Assembly: GCF_016427505.1 (NCBI RefSeq)
Contig: NZ_JAELXS010000002.1
Location: 429,737 to 493,736, forward strand
Length of the DNA stretch: 64,000 nucleotides
Source of the DNA: Sphingomonas mollis
Lineage (GTDB): Bacteria > Pseudomonadota > Alphaproteobacteria > Sphingomonadales > Sphingomonadaceae
Direction of reading: 5' to 3'
The notes under the pieces were generated by a model. The model saw only the letters and a program-made list of their open reading frames with translations. It was not told where the DNA came from and did not search any database. Shown here piece after piece: positions 17,293 through 28,060 of this stretch (the stretch's first letter is position 1; every line of letters starts with the position of its first letter). The position numbers and the translations under genes were made by a program.

Positions 17293-18284
17293 CCACCATC
17301 GCGCTTCTGCCCGACACCGCGTCACCACTGTCGCGCGAAACCGCCGCCGCCGCCTTTGCCGACATCCTCGACGGCCGCGCCGGCGACGACGCCATCGCCG
17401 CCTTCCTGATCGGCCTGACCGAACGCGGCGAAACCTCGATCGAGATCGCCGAGGCCGCCCGCGCCCTGCGCAACCGGCTGATCCCGATCGACGCCCCCGC
17501 CGGCGCGATCGACGTCTGCGGCACCGGCGGCGACGGCCATCACACGCTGAACGTCTCGACCGCCGTCAGCCTCGTCGTCGCGGCGTGCGGCGTGCCCGTC
17601 GCCAAGCACGGCAACCGCGCCGCCTCGTCCAAGGCGGGCGCCGCCGACACGCTGGAGGCGCTGGGCCTCGACATGGCCCGCGCCGGGGCGATGGCGGAGG
17701 CGAGCCTCGCCGATCTCGGCATCTGCTTCCTGTTCGCGGCCAACCATCATCCCGCGATGGCCCGGATCACGCCAATCCGCCGCCGCATCGGCCGTCGCAC
17801 GATCTTCAACCTGATGGGCCCGCTCGCCAATCCCGCCCGCGTCACCCGCCAGTTGATCGGTATCGCCCGCCCCGATTACGCCCCCGTCTATGCCGAGGCG
17901 CTGGAACAGCTCGGCACCGAGGCGGCCCTGGTCGTGTCGGGCGAGGAGGGGCTGGACGAGCTGTCCGGCGCCGGCCCCAGCCTGGTCACCAATGTCGGCA
18001 GCGCCAGCCTGCCGACCCGCGTCATGCCCGAGGATGCCGGCCTGACCCGCCATCCGATCGATGCGATCCGGGGCGGCGATCCGGCGCACAACGCGGTTGC
18101 CCTCCGCCGGCTGCTGACCGGAGAGGCAGGTGCCTATCGCGAGGCCGTTCTCCTCAATGCCGCCGCCGCGCTGATGCTGGCGTCGCGCGCCGCCACCCTG
18201 CCCGATGCCGCCGCGCTGGCGGCCGAGGCCATCGACAGCGGCGCTGCCAATACGCTGCTCGACCGCTGGATCGCCTATTCATGA
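17289..18284 (+). CDS. trpD: Anthranilate phosphoribosyltransferase
   Basis: TrpD joins anthranilate to PRPP. The 331-residue product has the PRPP-binding loop [17 protein letters not shown], the block [22 protein letters not shown] and the metal-binding DELSGAGPS region. The start is GTG at 17289, overlapping the trpG stop (GTGA), with AAGGA seven bases upstream; there is no ATG near the expected N-terminus. Its own stop overlaps the ATG of trpC, so trpG, trpD and trpC are translationally chained. Confidence 0.95.
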   Translation: MTTIALLPDTASPLSRETAAAAFADILDGRAGDDAIAAFLIGLTERGETSIEIAEAARALRNRLIPIDAPAGAIDVCGTGGDGHHTLNVSTAVSLVVAACGVPVAKHGNRAASSKAGAADTLEALGLDMARAGAMAEASLADLGICFLFAANHHPAMARITPIRRRIGRRTIFNLMGPLANPARVTRQLIGIARPDYAPVYAEALEQLGTEAALVVSGEEGLDELSGAGPSLVTNVGSASLPTRVMPEDAGLTRHPIDAIRGGDPAHNAVALRRLLTGEAGAYREAVLLNAAAALMLASRAATLPDAAALAAEAIDSGAANTLLDRWIAYS

Positions 18285-19069
18285 CCATACTCGACACGAT
18301 CGTCGCGCATAAGCGCACCGAGGTCGCCGCCCGCAAGGCCGCCACTACCGACGCCGCGCTCGCCGCACGTATCGCCGTCGCCAGCCCCCCGCGTGGTTTC
18401 CGCGCCGCGCTCGACGCGAAACCCGGCCACGCGCTGATCGCCGAAATCAAGAAGGCCAGCCCGTCCAAGGGCCTGATCCGCGCCGATTTCGATCCCCCCG
18501 CCCATGCCCGCGCCTATCAGGCGGGTGGCGCCGCCTGCCTGTCGGTCCTGACCGACGAGCGGTTCTTCCAGGGCGCCGACGATTATCTGGTGCAGGCGCG
18601 CGCCGCCGTCTCGATCCCGGTGATCCGCAAGGACTTCATGGTCGACCCATGGCAGGCCGCCGAATCGCGGGCGCTGGGCGCCGACGCGATCCTGTTGATC
18701 GTCGCCGCGCTCGACGACGCGACGCTCGCCAAGATCGAGGTCGCTGCGATCGACCACGGCATGGACGTACTGGTCGAGGTGCATGACGAGGTCGAACTCG
18801 ACCGCGCGCTGAAACTTCGGTCACGGCTGATCGGTTGCAACAACCGCGACCTGCGCGACTTCTCGGTCGATGTCGCGCGGTCCTATCGGTTGAAGACGCT
18901 CGCCCCCGCCGATTGCACGTTCGTCGCCGAAAGCGGCCTGACGACGCGAAGCGATCTCGATGCGATGGCCGATCACGGCGTCCATTGCTTCCTGATCGGC
19001 GAAGCCCTGATGCGCCAACAGGACGTCGAAGCGGCCACCCGCATGCTGATCGGCCAGACAGAGCGCTAA
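18281..19069 (+). CDS. trpC: Indole-3-glycerol phosphate synthase
   Basis: TrpC closes the indole ring from CdRP with loss of CO2. The 262-residue product has the signature [20 protein letters not shown] with the catalytic lysine, then [22 protein letters not shown] and [10 protein letters not shown], all conserved in monofunctional TrpC. Length is normal and there is no fused TrpF domain. The ATG overlaps the trpD stop by 4 bases. It is the last gene of the trpGDC run; trpF, trpB and trpA are not in the window. Confidence 0.97.
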   Translation: MTILDTIVAHKRTEVAARKAATTDAALAARIAVASPPRGFRAALDAKPGHALIAEIKKASPSKGLIRADFDPPAHARAYQAGGAACLSVLTDERFFQGADDYLVQARAAVSIPVIRKDFMVDPWQAAESRALGADAILLIVAALDDATLAKIEVAAIDHGMDVLVEVHDEVELDRALKLRSRLIGCNNRDLRDFSVDVARSYRLKTLAPADCTFVAESGLTTRSDLDAMADHGVHCFLIGEALMRQQDVEAATRMLIGQTER

Positions 19070-19153
19070 ACCGTCCTGAAACGGGACTGTCCGGCCGTTT
19101 CGACAAGCCGTTTGCAGCCATGACGCCGGCATTATCGCTGGCTAGACAATGGC

Positions 19154-19642
19154 ATGGGTATTTCCCTTTTCACACCAGCACCGATTCCACCCGACGATCA
19201 TCGCCGTATCCTTGCCGTCGAGGCGTCGGGTCTGATCGACGCGCATCGCGATCCACGATTGATGGCACTGGCAAAGCGCATGCGGATCGCGCTCCATGCG
19301 CAATGGGCCGGCGTCAATGTGATCTCGGCGGATTGGCAGCACGTGATCGCGGCATCGGGCGGAATGCTCGGTGATTACCGGCGTTCGACGTCGATCAGCA
19401 GCTATGTCGTCAGTTTACCCGACACGCCCTTCGTCGTGCTCGACGCTTCGACGGATGAGCGGTTGGCAGGCAGTCCTTTCGTATACGACGGTCTGATCCG
19501 CTTCTACGCCGGCGCGGTATTTCGAGATCGGGATGGTTACGCCCTCGGCGCGCTGTGCGTCACCGACGCGGAACCACGTCACGCCTTCTCGAACGAGGAC
19601 GCCGCCTTGTTGATGGCCTTTGCCGGCGAAGTGATCGACTGA
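19154..19642 (+). CDS. Stand-alone GAF domain protein
   Basis: The 162-residue product is a single GAF domain. The pattern from residue 50 on, with GVNVISADWQHVIAASGG, then SSYVVSLPDTPFVVLDASTD, FYAGAVFRDRDGYALGALCV and a final DAALLMAFAGEVI helix, is the usual small-molecule sensing fold seen before histidine kinases. Here no output domain is attached. There is no clear ribosome site before the ATG. It faces ppk2, whose stop lies 6 bases away on the other strand. I cannot say what it binds. Confidence 0.7.
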   Translation: MGISLFTPAPIPPDDHRRILAVEASGLIDAHRDPRLMALAKRMRIALHAQWAGVNVISADWQHVIAASGGMLGDYRRSTSISSYVVSLPDTPFVVLDASTDERLAGSPFVYDGLIRFYAGAVFRDRDGYALGALCVTDAEPRHAFSNEDAALLMAFAGEVID

Positions 19643-19648
19643 CCCGAC

Positions 19649-20401
19649 CTATTTCGCCAGACGACCATCGACCGTCGCCTGCTGATCGAACGGGAATAGG
19701 ATGGACGGATCGGGATCGCCGACATGCTTCGCCACGGACGGCGGCGCGATCTCGCGGACGATGTGACGCATCACCGCCAGCCGGGCGGGTTTCTTGTGGT
19801 CGGCCCGCACGCAATGCCATGGTGCGATCGGCGAATGCGTCCGCGCCAGCATCAGGTCGCGCGCGTTGGAATAATCCTTCCACCGGTCCTGCGCCACGGC
19901 ATCCATATCGGATATCTTCAGCACCTTCAGCGGATCGTCGTGCCGCGCCTCCAGCCGCTTCTTCTGCTCGCCCCGGTCGATGTCGAGCCAGATCTTGATG
20001 ATCCTGATCCCGCTTTCGACCAGCATCCGCTCCAGATCGGGCGCATCGCGCAGGAATTCCGCCTGCTCGGCCTTGGTGGAAAAGCCCATGACCACTTCCA
20101 CCCCGGCGCGATTGTACCAGGACCGGTTGAAGATCACGAGTTCCCCCGCCCCCGGCAGATGCGCGACATAGCGCTGGAAATACCATTGCCCCCGTTCGTG
20201 GTCCGATGGCTTGGGGAGCGACACGACGCGCGTCGATCGCGGCGTCAGATGTTCGGTGATGCGCTTGATGGTGCCGTCCTTGCCCGCCGCATCGCGCCCC
20301 TCCAGCACGATCACCGCCCGCTCGCCAGACGCGATCATCGCCTGCTGCGTCTTCAACAGGGCCAGTTGGAGCGTGGCGAGTTGCTCGTCATAATCTTTCA
20401 T
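19649..20401 (-). CDS. ppk2: Polyphosphate kinase 2 family protein
   Basis: PPK2 enzymes move phosphate between polyphosphate and nucleotides. The 250-residue product has Walker A in VLEGRDAAGKDGT, Walker B in IFNRSWYNRAGVE and the lid region RGEQKKRLEARHDDPLK, with one PPK2 domain (class I type). The ATG at 20401 was chosen because the PPK2 fold begins shortly after (MKDYDEQLATLQLALLKTQQ); a longer in-frame start at 20467 would reach to the moaC ribosome-binding region. It diverges from moaC with about 88 bases between the starts and converges with the GAF gene. Confidence 0.92.
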   Translation of the reverse strand: MKDYDEQLATLQLALLKTQQAMIASGERAVIVLEGRDAAGKDGTIKRITEHLTPRSTRVVSLPKPSDHERGQWYFQRYVAHLPGAGELVIFNRSWYNRAGVEVVMGFSTKAEQAEFLRDAPDLERMLVESGIRIIKIWLDIDRGEQKKRLEARHDDPLKVLKISDMDAVAQDRWKDYSNARDLMLARTHSPIAPWHCVRADHKKPARLAVMRHIVREIAPPSVAKHVGDPDPSILFPFDQQATVDGRLAK

Positions 20402-20489
20402 GCCGCGTGAACGCCGCGAGACAACGCATGGTTCATCCATGCCATGACGTGCGTTAGAACGATTCACCGCCTCTTCCGATCAGGACATC

Positions 20490-20958
<469 letters not shown>

Positions 20959-20969
<11 letters not shown>

Positions 20970-22167
20970 TCCCACCGCATTGGGCGTCGCCCTGCTGCCC
21001 GTCGCCGAGGCGCAGGCACGCCTGTTCGTGATGGTGCCGCCCGTCGCGCCGGAACGCGCGCCGCTGCGCGCCGCCGCCGGACGCTGGGCCGCGCAGGATA
21101 TCCTCGCCCGCCGCACCCAGCCGGCGGCCGACCTGTCGGCGATGGACGGCTATGCGATCCGTCATGCCGACCTGCCCGGCCCCTGGCGCGTCGTCGGCGA
21201 AAGCGCGGCCGGCAATCCCTTCAACGGCACCGTCGCCGCCGGCGAGGCCGCGCGCATCTTCACCGGCGCGGCCATGCCCGCCGGCACCGACACCGTCCTG
21301 ATCCAGGAAGAGGCGGCGCGCGACGGCGAGCGGCTGATCCTGACCGGCGAAGGCCCCGGCCATCATGGCCGCAACGTCCGCCGCCGCGGACTCGATTTCA
21401 GCGAAGGCCAGCCGCTCGTCCGCGTTGGCGAGCGGCTGACGCCCGCGCGTATCGCCGTGGCGGCGACGGGCGGGCACGGCGACCTGCCCGTCCGCCGCCG
21501 CCTGCGCGTCGCCATCGCCGCGACGGGCGACGAACTGGTGCCGCCGGGCAGCGATCCGACCGGCCTGTCGCTGCCCGAATCGAACGGCGCGATGCTGGCG
21601 GCGATGCTGGCGCACCTGCCCGTCGACGTGATCGATCTCGGCATCCTGCCCGACCGGCTCGATACCCTGCGCGATACCTTTGCGGGGGTGGAGGCGGACC
21701 TGCTCGTCACCACCGGCGGTGCCTCGGTCGGTGACCACGATCTGGTACGCCCCGCGATCGAGGCGGCGGGCGGCGTCATCGATTTCTGGCGGATTGCGCT
21801 CCGCCCCGGCAAGCCGATGATGGCTGGCCGGCTGGGCGATGCCATCGTGCTGGGCCTGCCCGGCAATCCTGTGTCCGCGTTCGTCACCGCTACGCTGTTC
21901 GTGCTGCCGGTGGTCGCGCATCTGGGCGGCGCGGGCGATCCGTTGCCGCTCGTCACCAGTGCGCTGCTCGGCGAACCGTTACCCGCCAATCAGGGCCGCA
22001 CAGACTATCTGCGTGCCGAAATACGCGACGGCCGCGCCTTCGCCTCGACGATCCAGGACAGCTCGATGCTGCTGACGCTGGCGCGGTCGACCTGCCTCAT
22101 CATCCGGCCCGCGCACGCTCCCGCTGCGCAGGCTGGCGAATCGGCGGAAATCCTCGTGATCGCTTGA
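20959..22167 (+). CDS. moeA: Molybdopterin molybdenumtransferase
   Basis: MoeA inserts molybdate into adenylylated molybdopterin. The 402-residue product has the signature [15 protein letters not shown], then [14 protein letters not shown], the MoCF-binding stretch [18 protein letters not shown] and [29 protein letters not shown]. The ATG at 20959 overlaps moaC by 11 bases; a GTG at 20941 in the same frame is a less likely start. It is followed by the lexA operator region after only 13 bases, so lexA needs its own promoter at the end of this gene. Confidence 0.96.
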
Positions 22168-22180
22168 CGCAAGGGCTAAT

Positions 22181-22206
22181 GTTCCTTATCGGTTCCTTAT
22201 CTGTTC
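22181..22206 (+). promoter_or_regulatory. Two overlapping LexA boxes upstream of lexA
   Basis: Three GTTC units stand in direct array at 22181, 22192 and 22203, each separated by 7 bases (CTTATCG and CTTATCT). GTTC-N7-GTTC is the alphaproteobacterial SOS box, so this holds two boxes sharing the middle half-site. It ends 15 bases before the lexA ATG, where bound LexA would block transcription of its own gene. Confidence 0.88.
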
Positions 22207-22221
22207 CCGACGGAGGCCGAG

Positions 22222-22884
22222 ATGCTCACGCGCAAGCAGCACGAACTGGTGTGCTTCATCAACGACCGCCTGAACGAGACGGGCGTGTCACCCTCGTTCG
22301 AGGAAATGAAGGACGCGCTCGACCTGAAATCGAAATCCGGCGTCCACCGCCTGATCTCGGCACTGGAAGAACGCGCCTTCATCCGTCGCCTGCCCAACCG
22401 TGCCCGCGCGCTGGAAATCCTGCGCATGCCGGAACGGGTCGAAAAGAAGCCCGCGGGTCGCGCGGCGAAGTCCACGGCTCCGGTGCCGCCGCCCGCCAAC
22501 GACGTGATCGAGATCCCGCTGCACGGCCGCATCGCCGCCGGTATGCCGATCGAGGCGTTCGAGGGATCGAGCATGCTCGCCGTCCCCGCCGCGCTGCTCG
22601 GGCCGGGCGATCATTACGCGCTGGAGGTGGCGGGAGACTCGATGGTCGAGGCTGGCATCCTCGACGGCGACTATGCGCTGGTCCGCCGGACCGAGGTCGC
22701 CCATGACGGCGAGATCGTCGTCGCGCTGATCGAGGATTCGGAGGCGACGCTGAAGTATTTCCGTCGGGAAGGCGCGATGGTCCGCCTCGACCCCGCCAAC
22801 CGCGCCTATGATCCGCAACGTTACGCCCCGCAACAGGTGCGTATCCAGGGCAAGCTGTCCGGCATCCTGCGCCGCTACGACTGA
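22222..22884 (+). CDS. lexA: SOS repressor LexA
   Basis: LexA represses DNA-damage genes and cleaves itself when RecA filaments form. The 220-residue product has an N-terminal winged helix-turn-helix ([17 protein letters not shown] through [18 protein letters not shown]), a linker near residues 72-92, and a C-terminal S24 peptidase domain. The self-cleavage bond is Ala106-Gly107 (IAAGMP), with nucleophile Ser140 (AGDSMVEAG) and Lys178 (ATLKYF). Length and motifs are those of alphaproteobacterial LexA. It is autoregulated through the double box just upstream. Confidence 0.97.
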   Translation: MLTRKQHELVCFINDRLNETGVSPSFEEMKDALDLKSKSGVHRLISALEERAFIRRLPNRARALEILRMPERVEKKPAGRAAKSTAPVPPPANDVIEIPLHGRIAAGMPIEAFEGSSMLAVPAALLGPGDHYALEVAGDSMVEAGILDGDYALVRRTEVAHDGEIVVALIEDSEATLKYFRREGAMVRLDPANRAYDPQRYAPQQVRIQGKLSGILRRYD

Positions 22885-22902
22885 GGCTCGCGGCTTAAGC
22901 CT

Positions 22903-22957
22903 CACGCGGGCGCGCGCACGATCGCGCGCACGTAGAGGGTGTGACTTTAGCGACTTT
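22903..22957. repeat. Dispersed repeat, copy 1, between lexA and comEC
   Basis: Read on the minus strand this starts AAAGTCGCTAAAGTCACACC, then CTCTACGTGCG and a G+C-rich palindromic core around GCGCGATCGTGCGCGC. A second copy with the same order lies at 58912-58964. The end of this copy overlaps the 3' end of comEC. The palindromic core could form a hairpin that ends transcription of lexA or comEC. Confidence 0.7.
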
Positions 22958-25076
22958 CCGCCCGAACCGGCATCACGCGGGGCGGCCTGCGCCAGGGATG
23001 CCGGTCCCCCGCCCGCTTCACCGTCACCACCTGCCCCCGTGCGAAACTCACTGCCACGCCGCCGGTGGTTGCCAGCGTGGGCCGGTCCAGCCGCAACCAC
23101 CGTGGCCGGCACCCCCGCGGCAACCGCCGCTCGCTGACCACCACATCCGCCATCCGGCACGCCGCGACCAGCTCGCCGACCGGCACCAGATACGCACTCC
23201 GCATCATCAGCACCCGCCATTGCCCCGCAACCGTCGCCACGCACAGATCGGCGCTGCACCGCACCCCCGCCGCTTCCGACATCAGTCCGGGCTCGACAGT
23301 CGAACCGCCCGTCTCCGCCAGCATGCCACGCATGTAATCGCCCGTCCGGTCGCGGAGCAGCATCACCCCCGCCGGCGTCCTGATCGCCGCATGTCGACCG
23401 TCGCCCGTCACCAGCAGGTCCGGCGCCGGCGTCATGATCGCCCAAGCCGCCCCTACGACAAGCGGCACCAGCCCCCAACGCCGCCAGCCGGTCCGCCACA
23501 GCGCCAGCCACAGCCCGCCACCGACCATCAGCGCGAACGCAGCATCGGGCATCGCCGGCCACGCCGACACCGCCCCCGGACTGGCCGCCACCAGCCGCGC
23601 CAGCCACAGCAACAGCCCGATCGCCTGCGCCACCAGCCACCAGACCGGCGCGCCCCGTCCCGCCGCATCGAGCGCCAGCGCCAGAGCTTCCAGCGGCATC
23701 ACCACAAACGTCGTCCACGGGATCGCGACGATATTGGCCAGCGCGCCGTACAATCCCGCCTTGTGGAAGTGATAGGCAGCGATCGGCATCAACGCGACCT
23801 CCACCACCACGCCGGTCAGCAGCAACAGAGCCATGCCGCGAAACAGCCGCCGCCCTGGCCCCTCGTCCCGCACCAGACCGAACGTCCGCAGCCGCGGATG
23901 ATCGTGCAGCGCCACGATCGCGGTGATCGCTGCGAACGACAGCTGGAAACTCGGCCCCGCCAAGGACTCCGGCCAGAACAGCAGCACGATCAGCGCCCCC
24001 GCCGCCACCAGTCGCAGCGTCATCGCTTCACGCCCCATCGCCAGCCCGACCAGCACCATCAACGCCGCGACGCACGACCGGACCGTCGGCACTTCCGCGC
24101 CCGTCAGCAGCGTATATCCCACCGCCGCCAGTGCCCCCGCCCCCGCCGCCACCAGCGGCAGGCGGACGCGCAGCGCCAGTCCGGGGATCAGCGCCAGCAA
24201 CCGCAGCATGACGATCATCGTCGCCCCGACGACGGCGGTGATGTGCAACCCGCTGACCGACAACAGGTGCGCCAGCCCCGCCGCCCGCATCGCCTCCGCA
24301 TCGTTTTCCGAGATCGAGCCGGTATCCCCCGTCACCAGCGCCGCCGCGACACCGCCGGCACTACCCGCCACGCTGCTCGTCACGTGACCCGTCAACGCCC
24401 GCCGCAAGCCGGCCTCACCCCGGCCGGCAACAAGCACCTTCACCGGCGCGAACCCGCGGCCTGTCGCCCCGATAGCGGTGAACCATGCCACCCGCGCATA
24501 GTCGTAGGCACCCGGCACCGCTGCTTCCGGTGGTGGCATCAAACGAGCTCGCAGCCGGATCGTCGCCCCCGCACTCAACCCCGCCGGTGCATCCGCCTCC
24601 GTCAGATTGACCCTTATACGTGGTGGCAGCGAGGAGACATTGGGCGCCAGCGTCAGCCGCACCAACCCGCGCGCCACTAGCGGCTCGACCCGCTCGACCC
24701 GCGCCGTCATTGCCACCATCGCCGGGCGTGCCAGCACCGGCGCCGCGACCCGCTCGGCCCGCCACCAGATCAGCGCCATCCCCAATGCCATCGCCAGCGC
24801 CCCGACCGCCAGCGATCGCACCAGCCGCCCGCCCCGGCCCAGCGCGATCAGGGCCAATCCGCCTGCCACCAACGCCAGCATCGCCGCCGCCCACAGTGCC
24901 GGACGCGGCAATGCGAACCACAGCACGACCCCGCCGCCCAGCGCCACCGGCAACCACAGGCCGAGTTGATCGCGCTCGATCTCCAGCCGTCGTTCGAGCG
25001 CAGCCGCGATCGACCCCGCCGACATTTGTCGCCACGGGAGGTGCATGCTAGGGGCGTCGGCGGCTGAACTGGCCAT
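22947..25076 (-). CDS. comEC: ComEC/Rec2-family DNA-uptake channel protein
   Basis: ComEC forms the inner-membrane channel for single-stranded DNA during natural transformation. The product of up to 709 residues has an N-terminal DUF4131/OB-like region with hydrophobic helices, the central Competence domain ([19 protein letters not shown], the family signature) with about ten predicted membrane segments, and a C-terminal soluble part. That part shows no HxHxDH zinc motif of the metallo-beta-lactamase domain, as in other alphaproteobacterial ComEC. Start choices are ATG at 25076, 25046 or 25025; the first two overlap gltX, and none has a clear ribosome site. Confidence 0.88.
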   Translation of the reverse strand: MASSAADAPSMHLPWRQMSAGSIAAALERRLEIERDQLGLWLPVALGGGVVLWFALPRPALWAAAMLALVAGGLALIALGRGGRLVRSLAVGALAMALGMALIWWRAERVAAPVLARPAMVAMTARVERVEPLVARGLVRLTLAPNVSSLPPRIRVNLTEADAPAGLSAGATIRLRARLMPPPEAAVPGAYDYARVAWFTAIGATGRGFAPVKVLVAGRGEAGLRRALTGHVTSSVAGSAGGVAAALVTGDTGSISENDAEAMRAAGLAHLLSVSGLHITAVVGATMIVMLRLLALIPGLALRVRLPLVAAGAGALAAVGYTLLTGAEVPTVRSCVAALMVLVGLAMGREAMTLRLVAAGALIVLLFWPESLAGPSFQLSFAAITAIVALHDHPRLRTFGLVRDEGPGRRLFRGMALLLLTGVVVEVALMPIAAYHFHKAGLYGALANIVAIPWTTFVVMPLEALALALDAAGRGAPVWWLVAQAIGLLLWLARLVAASPGAVSAWPAMPDAAFALMVGGGLWLALWRTGWRRWGLVPLVVGAAWAIMTPAPDLLVTGDGRHAAIRTPAGVMLLRDRTGDYMRGMLAETGGSTVEPGLMSEAAGVRCSADLCVATVAGQWRVLMMRSAYLVPVGELVAACRMADVVVSERRLPRGCRPRWLRLDRPTLATTGGVAVSFARGQVVTVKRAGDRHPWRRPPRVMPVRAESR

Positions 25077-26532
25077 TCATCATCCAGTCTGGGAGCATGC
25101 GCGCTTGGGCGCAATAACCGAACGGGGCGCCGCGACGGCGCCCACCCCATCTTTAGCGGTCGTCACGCGCTTTGCGCCATCGCCGACCGGCTTTCTGCAT
25201 CTGGGCGGCGCGCGGACCGCGCTGTTCAACTGGCTGTTCGCCCGTCATCATGGCGGCAAGTTCCTGCTTAGGATCGAGGATACCGATCGCGCCCGCTCGA
25301 CCCAGCCGGCGATCGACGCGATCCTGGCCGGCATGCGCTGGCTGGGCCTCCACTGGGACGACGACGCCGTCTTCCAGTTCGCCCGCGCCGATCGCCATGC
25401 CGAAGTCGCACACCAGATGGTTGCCAGCGGTCACGCCTATCGCTGCTACATGACGCAGGACGAGATCGCTGCCCAGCGCGAGGCGGCACAGGCCGCCAAG
25501 CAACCGCTGCGCATCCGTTCCCCCTGGCGCGACCGCAGCGACGGCCCGGAGAACGCTTCGTTCGTCGTCCGTCTGCGTGCGCCGCAGGATGGCGCGACGA
25601 CGATCGACGATCAGGTACAGGGATCGGTTACCGTCCAGAATGCCGAACTGGACGACCTCGTCCTGCTGCGGTCCGATGGCACGCCGACCTATATGCTGGC
25701 GGTGGTCGTGGACGATCACGACATGGGCGTGACCCATGTCATCCGCGGCGACGACCATCTGAACAACGCCTTTCGCCAGTTGCCGATTTATCGCGCCAAT
25801 GGCTGGCCCGAGCCGGTCTATGCACATATCCCGCTGATCCACGGATCGGACGGCGCCAAGCTGTCGAAGCGCCACGGCGCGGTCGGGATCGAAGCGTATC
25901 GCAACGAACTGGGCATCCTGCCCGAGGCGCTGGACAATTATCTCCTCCGGCTTGGCTGGGGTCATGGCGATGCCGAGATCATCAGCCGTGACGAGGCGGT
26001 GGAATGGTTCGATCTCGGCGCCGTCGGGAAGAGCCCGTCGCGGTTCGACCTGAAGAAGCTCGAACATCTAAACGGTCATTATATCCGCGAGGCGGACGAT
26101 GCCCGGCTCGCCGCGCTCGTCGCCGACAGGCTGGGTGGCGATGTCGATGTCGCGCTGCTCACCGCGGCGATGCCGGCATTGAAGCCGCGGGCTGCGAATC
26201 TCAACGAACTGGCCGATGGCACCGCGTTCCTGTTCGCGCAGCGACCGCTGCCGATCGACGAGGCGGCGGCGCCATTGCTGGCCGGCGATGCGCCCGCGAT
26301 TCTCGCTTCGCTCCATGCGGCGCTTGACGCGGTCGATGACTGGGATACGGAAGCGCTCGAAGCCGCGGTACGCGGCGTGGCCGAAGAGCGGGGCGTGAAG
26401 CTCGGCCAGGCCGCGCAGCCGCTGCGTGCCGCATTGACCGGGCGCAAGACGTCGCCCGGCATCTTCGACGTACTCGCCCTTCTAGGGCGCAGCGAAAGCC
26501 TTGGTCGGATTGCCGACCGCATGGCTGCCTGA
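25045..26532 (+). CDS. gltX: Glutamyl-tRNA synthetase
   Basis: GltX charges tRNA-Glu, and in many alphaproteobacteria also tRNA-Gln, which is then amidated by GatCAB. The 495-residue product has the class I signature [16 protein letters not shown] (HxGx near residues 52-55) and the KMSKS-type loop GAKLSKRHG near residue 272. An anticodon-binding helical domain covers the last 150 residues. The ATG at 25045 follows GGGAGG, though only 3-4 bases away. The first 38 residues precede the usual family start, so a downstream non-ATG start such as TTG at 25105 remains possible. Confidence 0.95.
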   Translation: MLGASAAELAIHHPVWEHARLGAITERGAATAPTPSLAVVTRFAPSPTGFLHLGGARTALFNWLFARHHGGKFLLRIEDTDRARSTQPAIDAILAGMRWLGLHWDDDAVFQFARADRHAEVAHQMVASGHAYRCYMTQDEIAAQREAAQAAKQPLRIRSPWRDRSDGPENASFVVRLRAPQDGATTIDDQVQGSVTVQNAELDDLVLLRSDGTPTYMLAVVVDDHDMGVTHVIRGDDHLNNAFRQLPIYRANGWPEPVYAHIPLIHGSDGAKLSKRHGAVGIEAYRNELGILPEALDNYLLRLGWGHGDAEIISRDEAVEWFDLGAVGKSPSRFDLKKLEHLNGHYIREADDARLAALVADRLGGDVDVALLTAAMPALKPRAANLNELADGTAFLFAQRPLPIDEAAAPLLAGDAPAILASLHAALDAVDDWDTEALEAAVRGVAEERGVKLGQAAQPLRAALTGRKTSPGIFDVLALLGRSESLGRIADRMAA

Positions 26533-26564
26533 CACGTGAACGCTCAATACAAAGGATGCGTGGA

Positions 26565-27848
26565 ATGACCGACGCCGCAAAGCTCTCCCTGACCGGCAAG
26601 GAACTCGAATATCCGGTCATGTCGGGCACGATCGGCCCGGATGTGATCGATATCCGCAAGCTCTATGCCCAGACCGATGCCTTCACCTACGACCCCGGCT
26701 TCACCTCGACCGCGTCGTGCCAGTCGAAGCTGACCTATATCGATGGCGACCAGGGTATCCTGCTCCATCGCGGCTATCCGATTGGCGAACTGGCCGAACA
26801 GTCCAGCTTCATGGAGGTCGCCTATCTGCTGCTGAACGGCGAACTGCCCGATGCGGATCAGCTGGGCACGTTCGATCGCACGATCACGCGCCACACGATG
26901 GTGCATGAGCAGCTGGCGACGTTCTTCCGCGGGTTCCGCCGCGACGCGCATCCTATGGCGATCCTGTGCGGTGTCGTCGGCGCGCTGTCGGCCTTCTATC
27001 ACGATTCGACGGACATCCACGATCCGGCACAGCGCGTGATCGCATCGCATCGCCTGATCGCCAAGATGCCGACGATCGCAGCGATGGCGTACAAGTACAG
27101 CGTCGGCCAGCCGTTCCTGTATCCGGACAACTCCCTGTCCTATACCGGCAATTTCCTGCGCATGACGTTCGGCGTGCCGGCCGAGCCGTACGAGGTGAAC
27201 CCGGTGATCGAACGGGCGATGGACCGGATCTTCATCCTCCATGCCGATCACGAACAGAACGCATCGACCTCGACCGTGCGTCTTGCCGGTTCGTCGGGCG
27301 CCAATCCGTTCGCGTGCATCGCGGCGGGTATCGCCTGCCTCTGGGGTCCGGCGCATGGCGGTGCCAATGAAGCGGCACTCAATATGCTGCGCGAGATCGG
27401 TACGCCCGATCGCATCCCGGAATATATCGCCCGCGCCAAGGACAAGAACGATCCGTTCCGCCTGATGGGCTTCGGCCACCGCGTGTACAAGAACTACGAT
27501 CCCCGCGCGACGGTGATGCAGAAGACCGTGCGCGAGGTGTTCGCCGAACTGAAGGTCACCGACCCACTGTTCGACGTGGCGTTGCAGCTGGAAGAGATCG
27601 CGCTGAACGATCCGTACTTCGTCGAGAAGAAGCTGTTCCCGAACGTCGATTTCTATTCGGGCGTGATCCTGTCGGCGATCGGTTTCCCGACGTCGATGTT
27701 CACCGTGCTATTCGCGCTCGCTCGCACCGTCGGCTGGGTTGCGCAGTGGAACGAGATGATTACCGATCCCGACCAGAAGATCGGCCGTCCGCGCCAGCTG
27801 TACAACGGCCCGACGCAGCGTTCCTACGTTCCCCTGACGGAGCGCTGA
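26565..27848 (+). CDS. gltA: Citrate synthase
   Basis: GltA condenses oxaloacetate and acetyl-CoA into citrate. The 427-residue product is a type II (hexameric, NADH-sensitive) citrate synthase. It has [19 protein letters not shown], the catalytic histidine regions [14 protein letters not shown] and [26 protein letters not shown] and the catalytic aspartate region PNVDFYSGV. The ATG at 26565 was preferred over the ATG at 26556 because AAAGGA lies 8 bases upstream. It follows gltX by 32 bases, so co-transcription is possible. Confidence 0.97.
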   Translation: MTDAAKLSLTGKELEYPVMSGTIGPDVIDIRKLYAQTDAFTYDPGFTSTASCQSKLTYIDGDQGILLHRGYPIGELAEQSSFMEVAYLLLNGELPDADQLGTFDRTITRHTMVHEQLATFFRGFRRDAHPMAILCGVVGALSAFYHDSTDIHDPAQRVIASHRLIAKMPTIAAMAYKYSVGQPFLYPDNSLSYTGNFLRMTFGVPAEPYEVNPVIERAMDRIFILHADHEQNASTSTVRLAGSSGANPFACIAAGIACLWGPAHGGANEAALNMLREIGTPDRIPEYIARAKDKNDPFRLMGFGHRVYKNYDPRATVMQKTVREVFAELKVTDPLFDVALQLEEIALNDPYFVEKKLFPNVDFYSGVILSAIGFPTSMFTVLFALARTVGWVAQWNEMITDPDQKIGRPRQLYNGPTQRSYVPLTER

Positions 27849-27853
27849 GACCT

Positions 27854-28060
27854 ATGAACGTGCTCCGGCCGATCATCATCATCCTTGGCGTCGCCTTTGC
27901 GGCAACGGGGATTTTGTGGATCGGCCAGGGGCTGGGCTATATTCATTGGCCGCGGTCGAGCTTCATGCTCGATCAGCGGCAATGGGCGGATTACGGCGCG
28001 GGCGTCGCGGTCGCCGGGTTGTTGATGTTATTGATCGCGCGACGCCTGCCGCGTCGGTAG
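27854..28060 (+). CDS. Small two-helix membrane protein
   Basis: The 68-residue product has two hydrophobic segments, about residues 4-25 (LRPIIIILGVAFAATGILWI) and 46-64 (DYGAGVAVAGLLMLLIARRL), joined by a short loop containing HWPRSSFMLDQRQW, and ends in basic residues. This pattern (IGQGLGYIHWPRSSFM) recurs in small sphingomonad membrane proteins of unknown role. It begins 5 bases after the gltA stop, and its last 33 bases overlap the 3' end of the convergent kinase-like gene. Confidence 0.65.
   Translation: MNVLRPIIIILGVAFAATGILWIGQGLGYIHWPRSSFMLDQRQWADYGAGVAVAGLLMLLIARRLPRR

Noticed and set aside
19070..19153. A weak inverted repeat (GTCC...GGGAC) after trpC as terminator
   Set aside because: The stem is only about four base pairs and there is no T tract.
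22941..24680. A 579-residue open frame on the plus strand opposite comEC
   Set aside because: The translation is Arg/Pro/His-rich low complexity without any motif, while the minus strand gives a clear ComEC.
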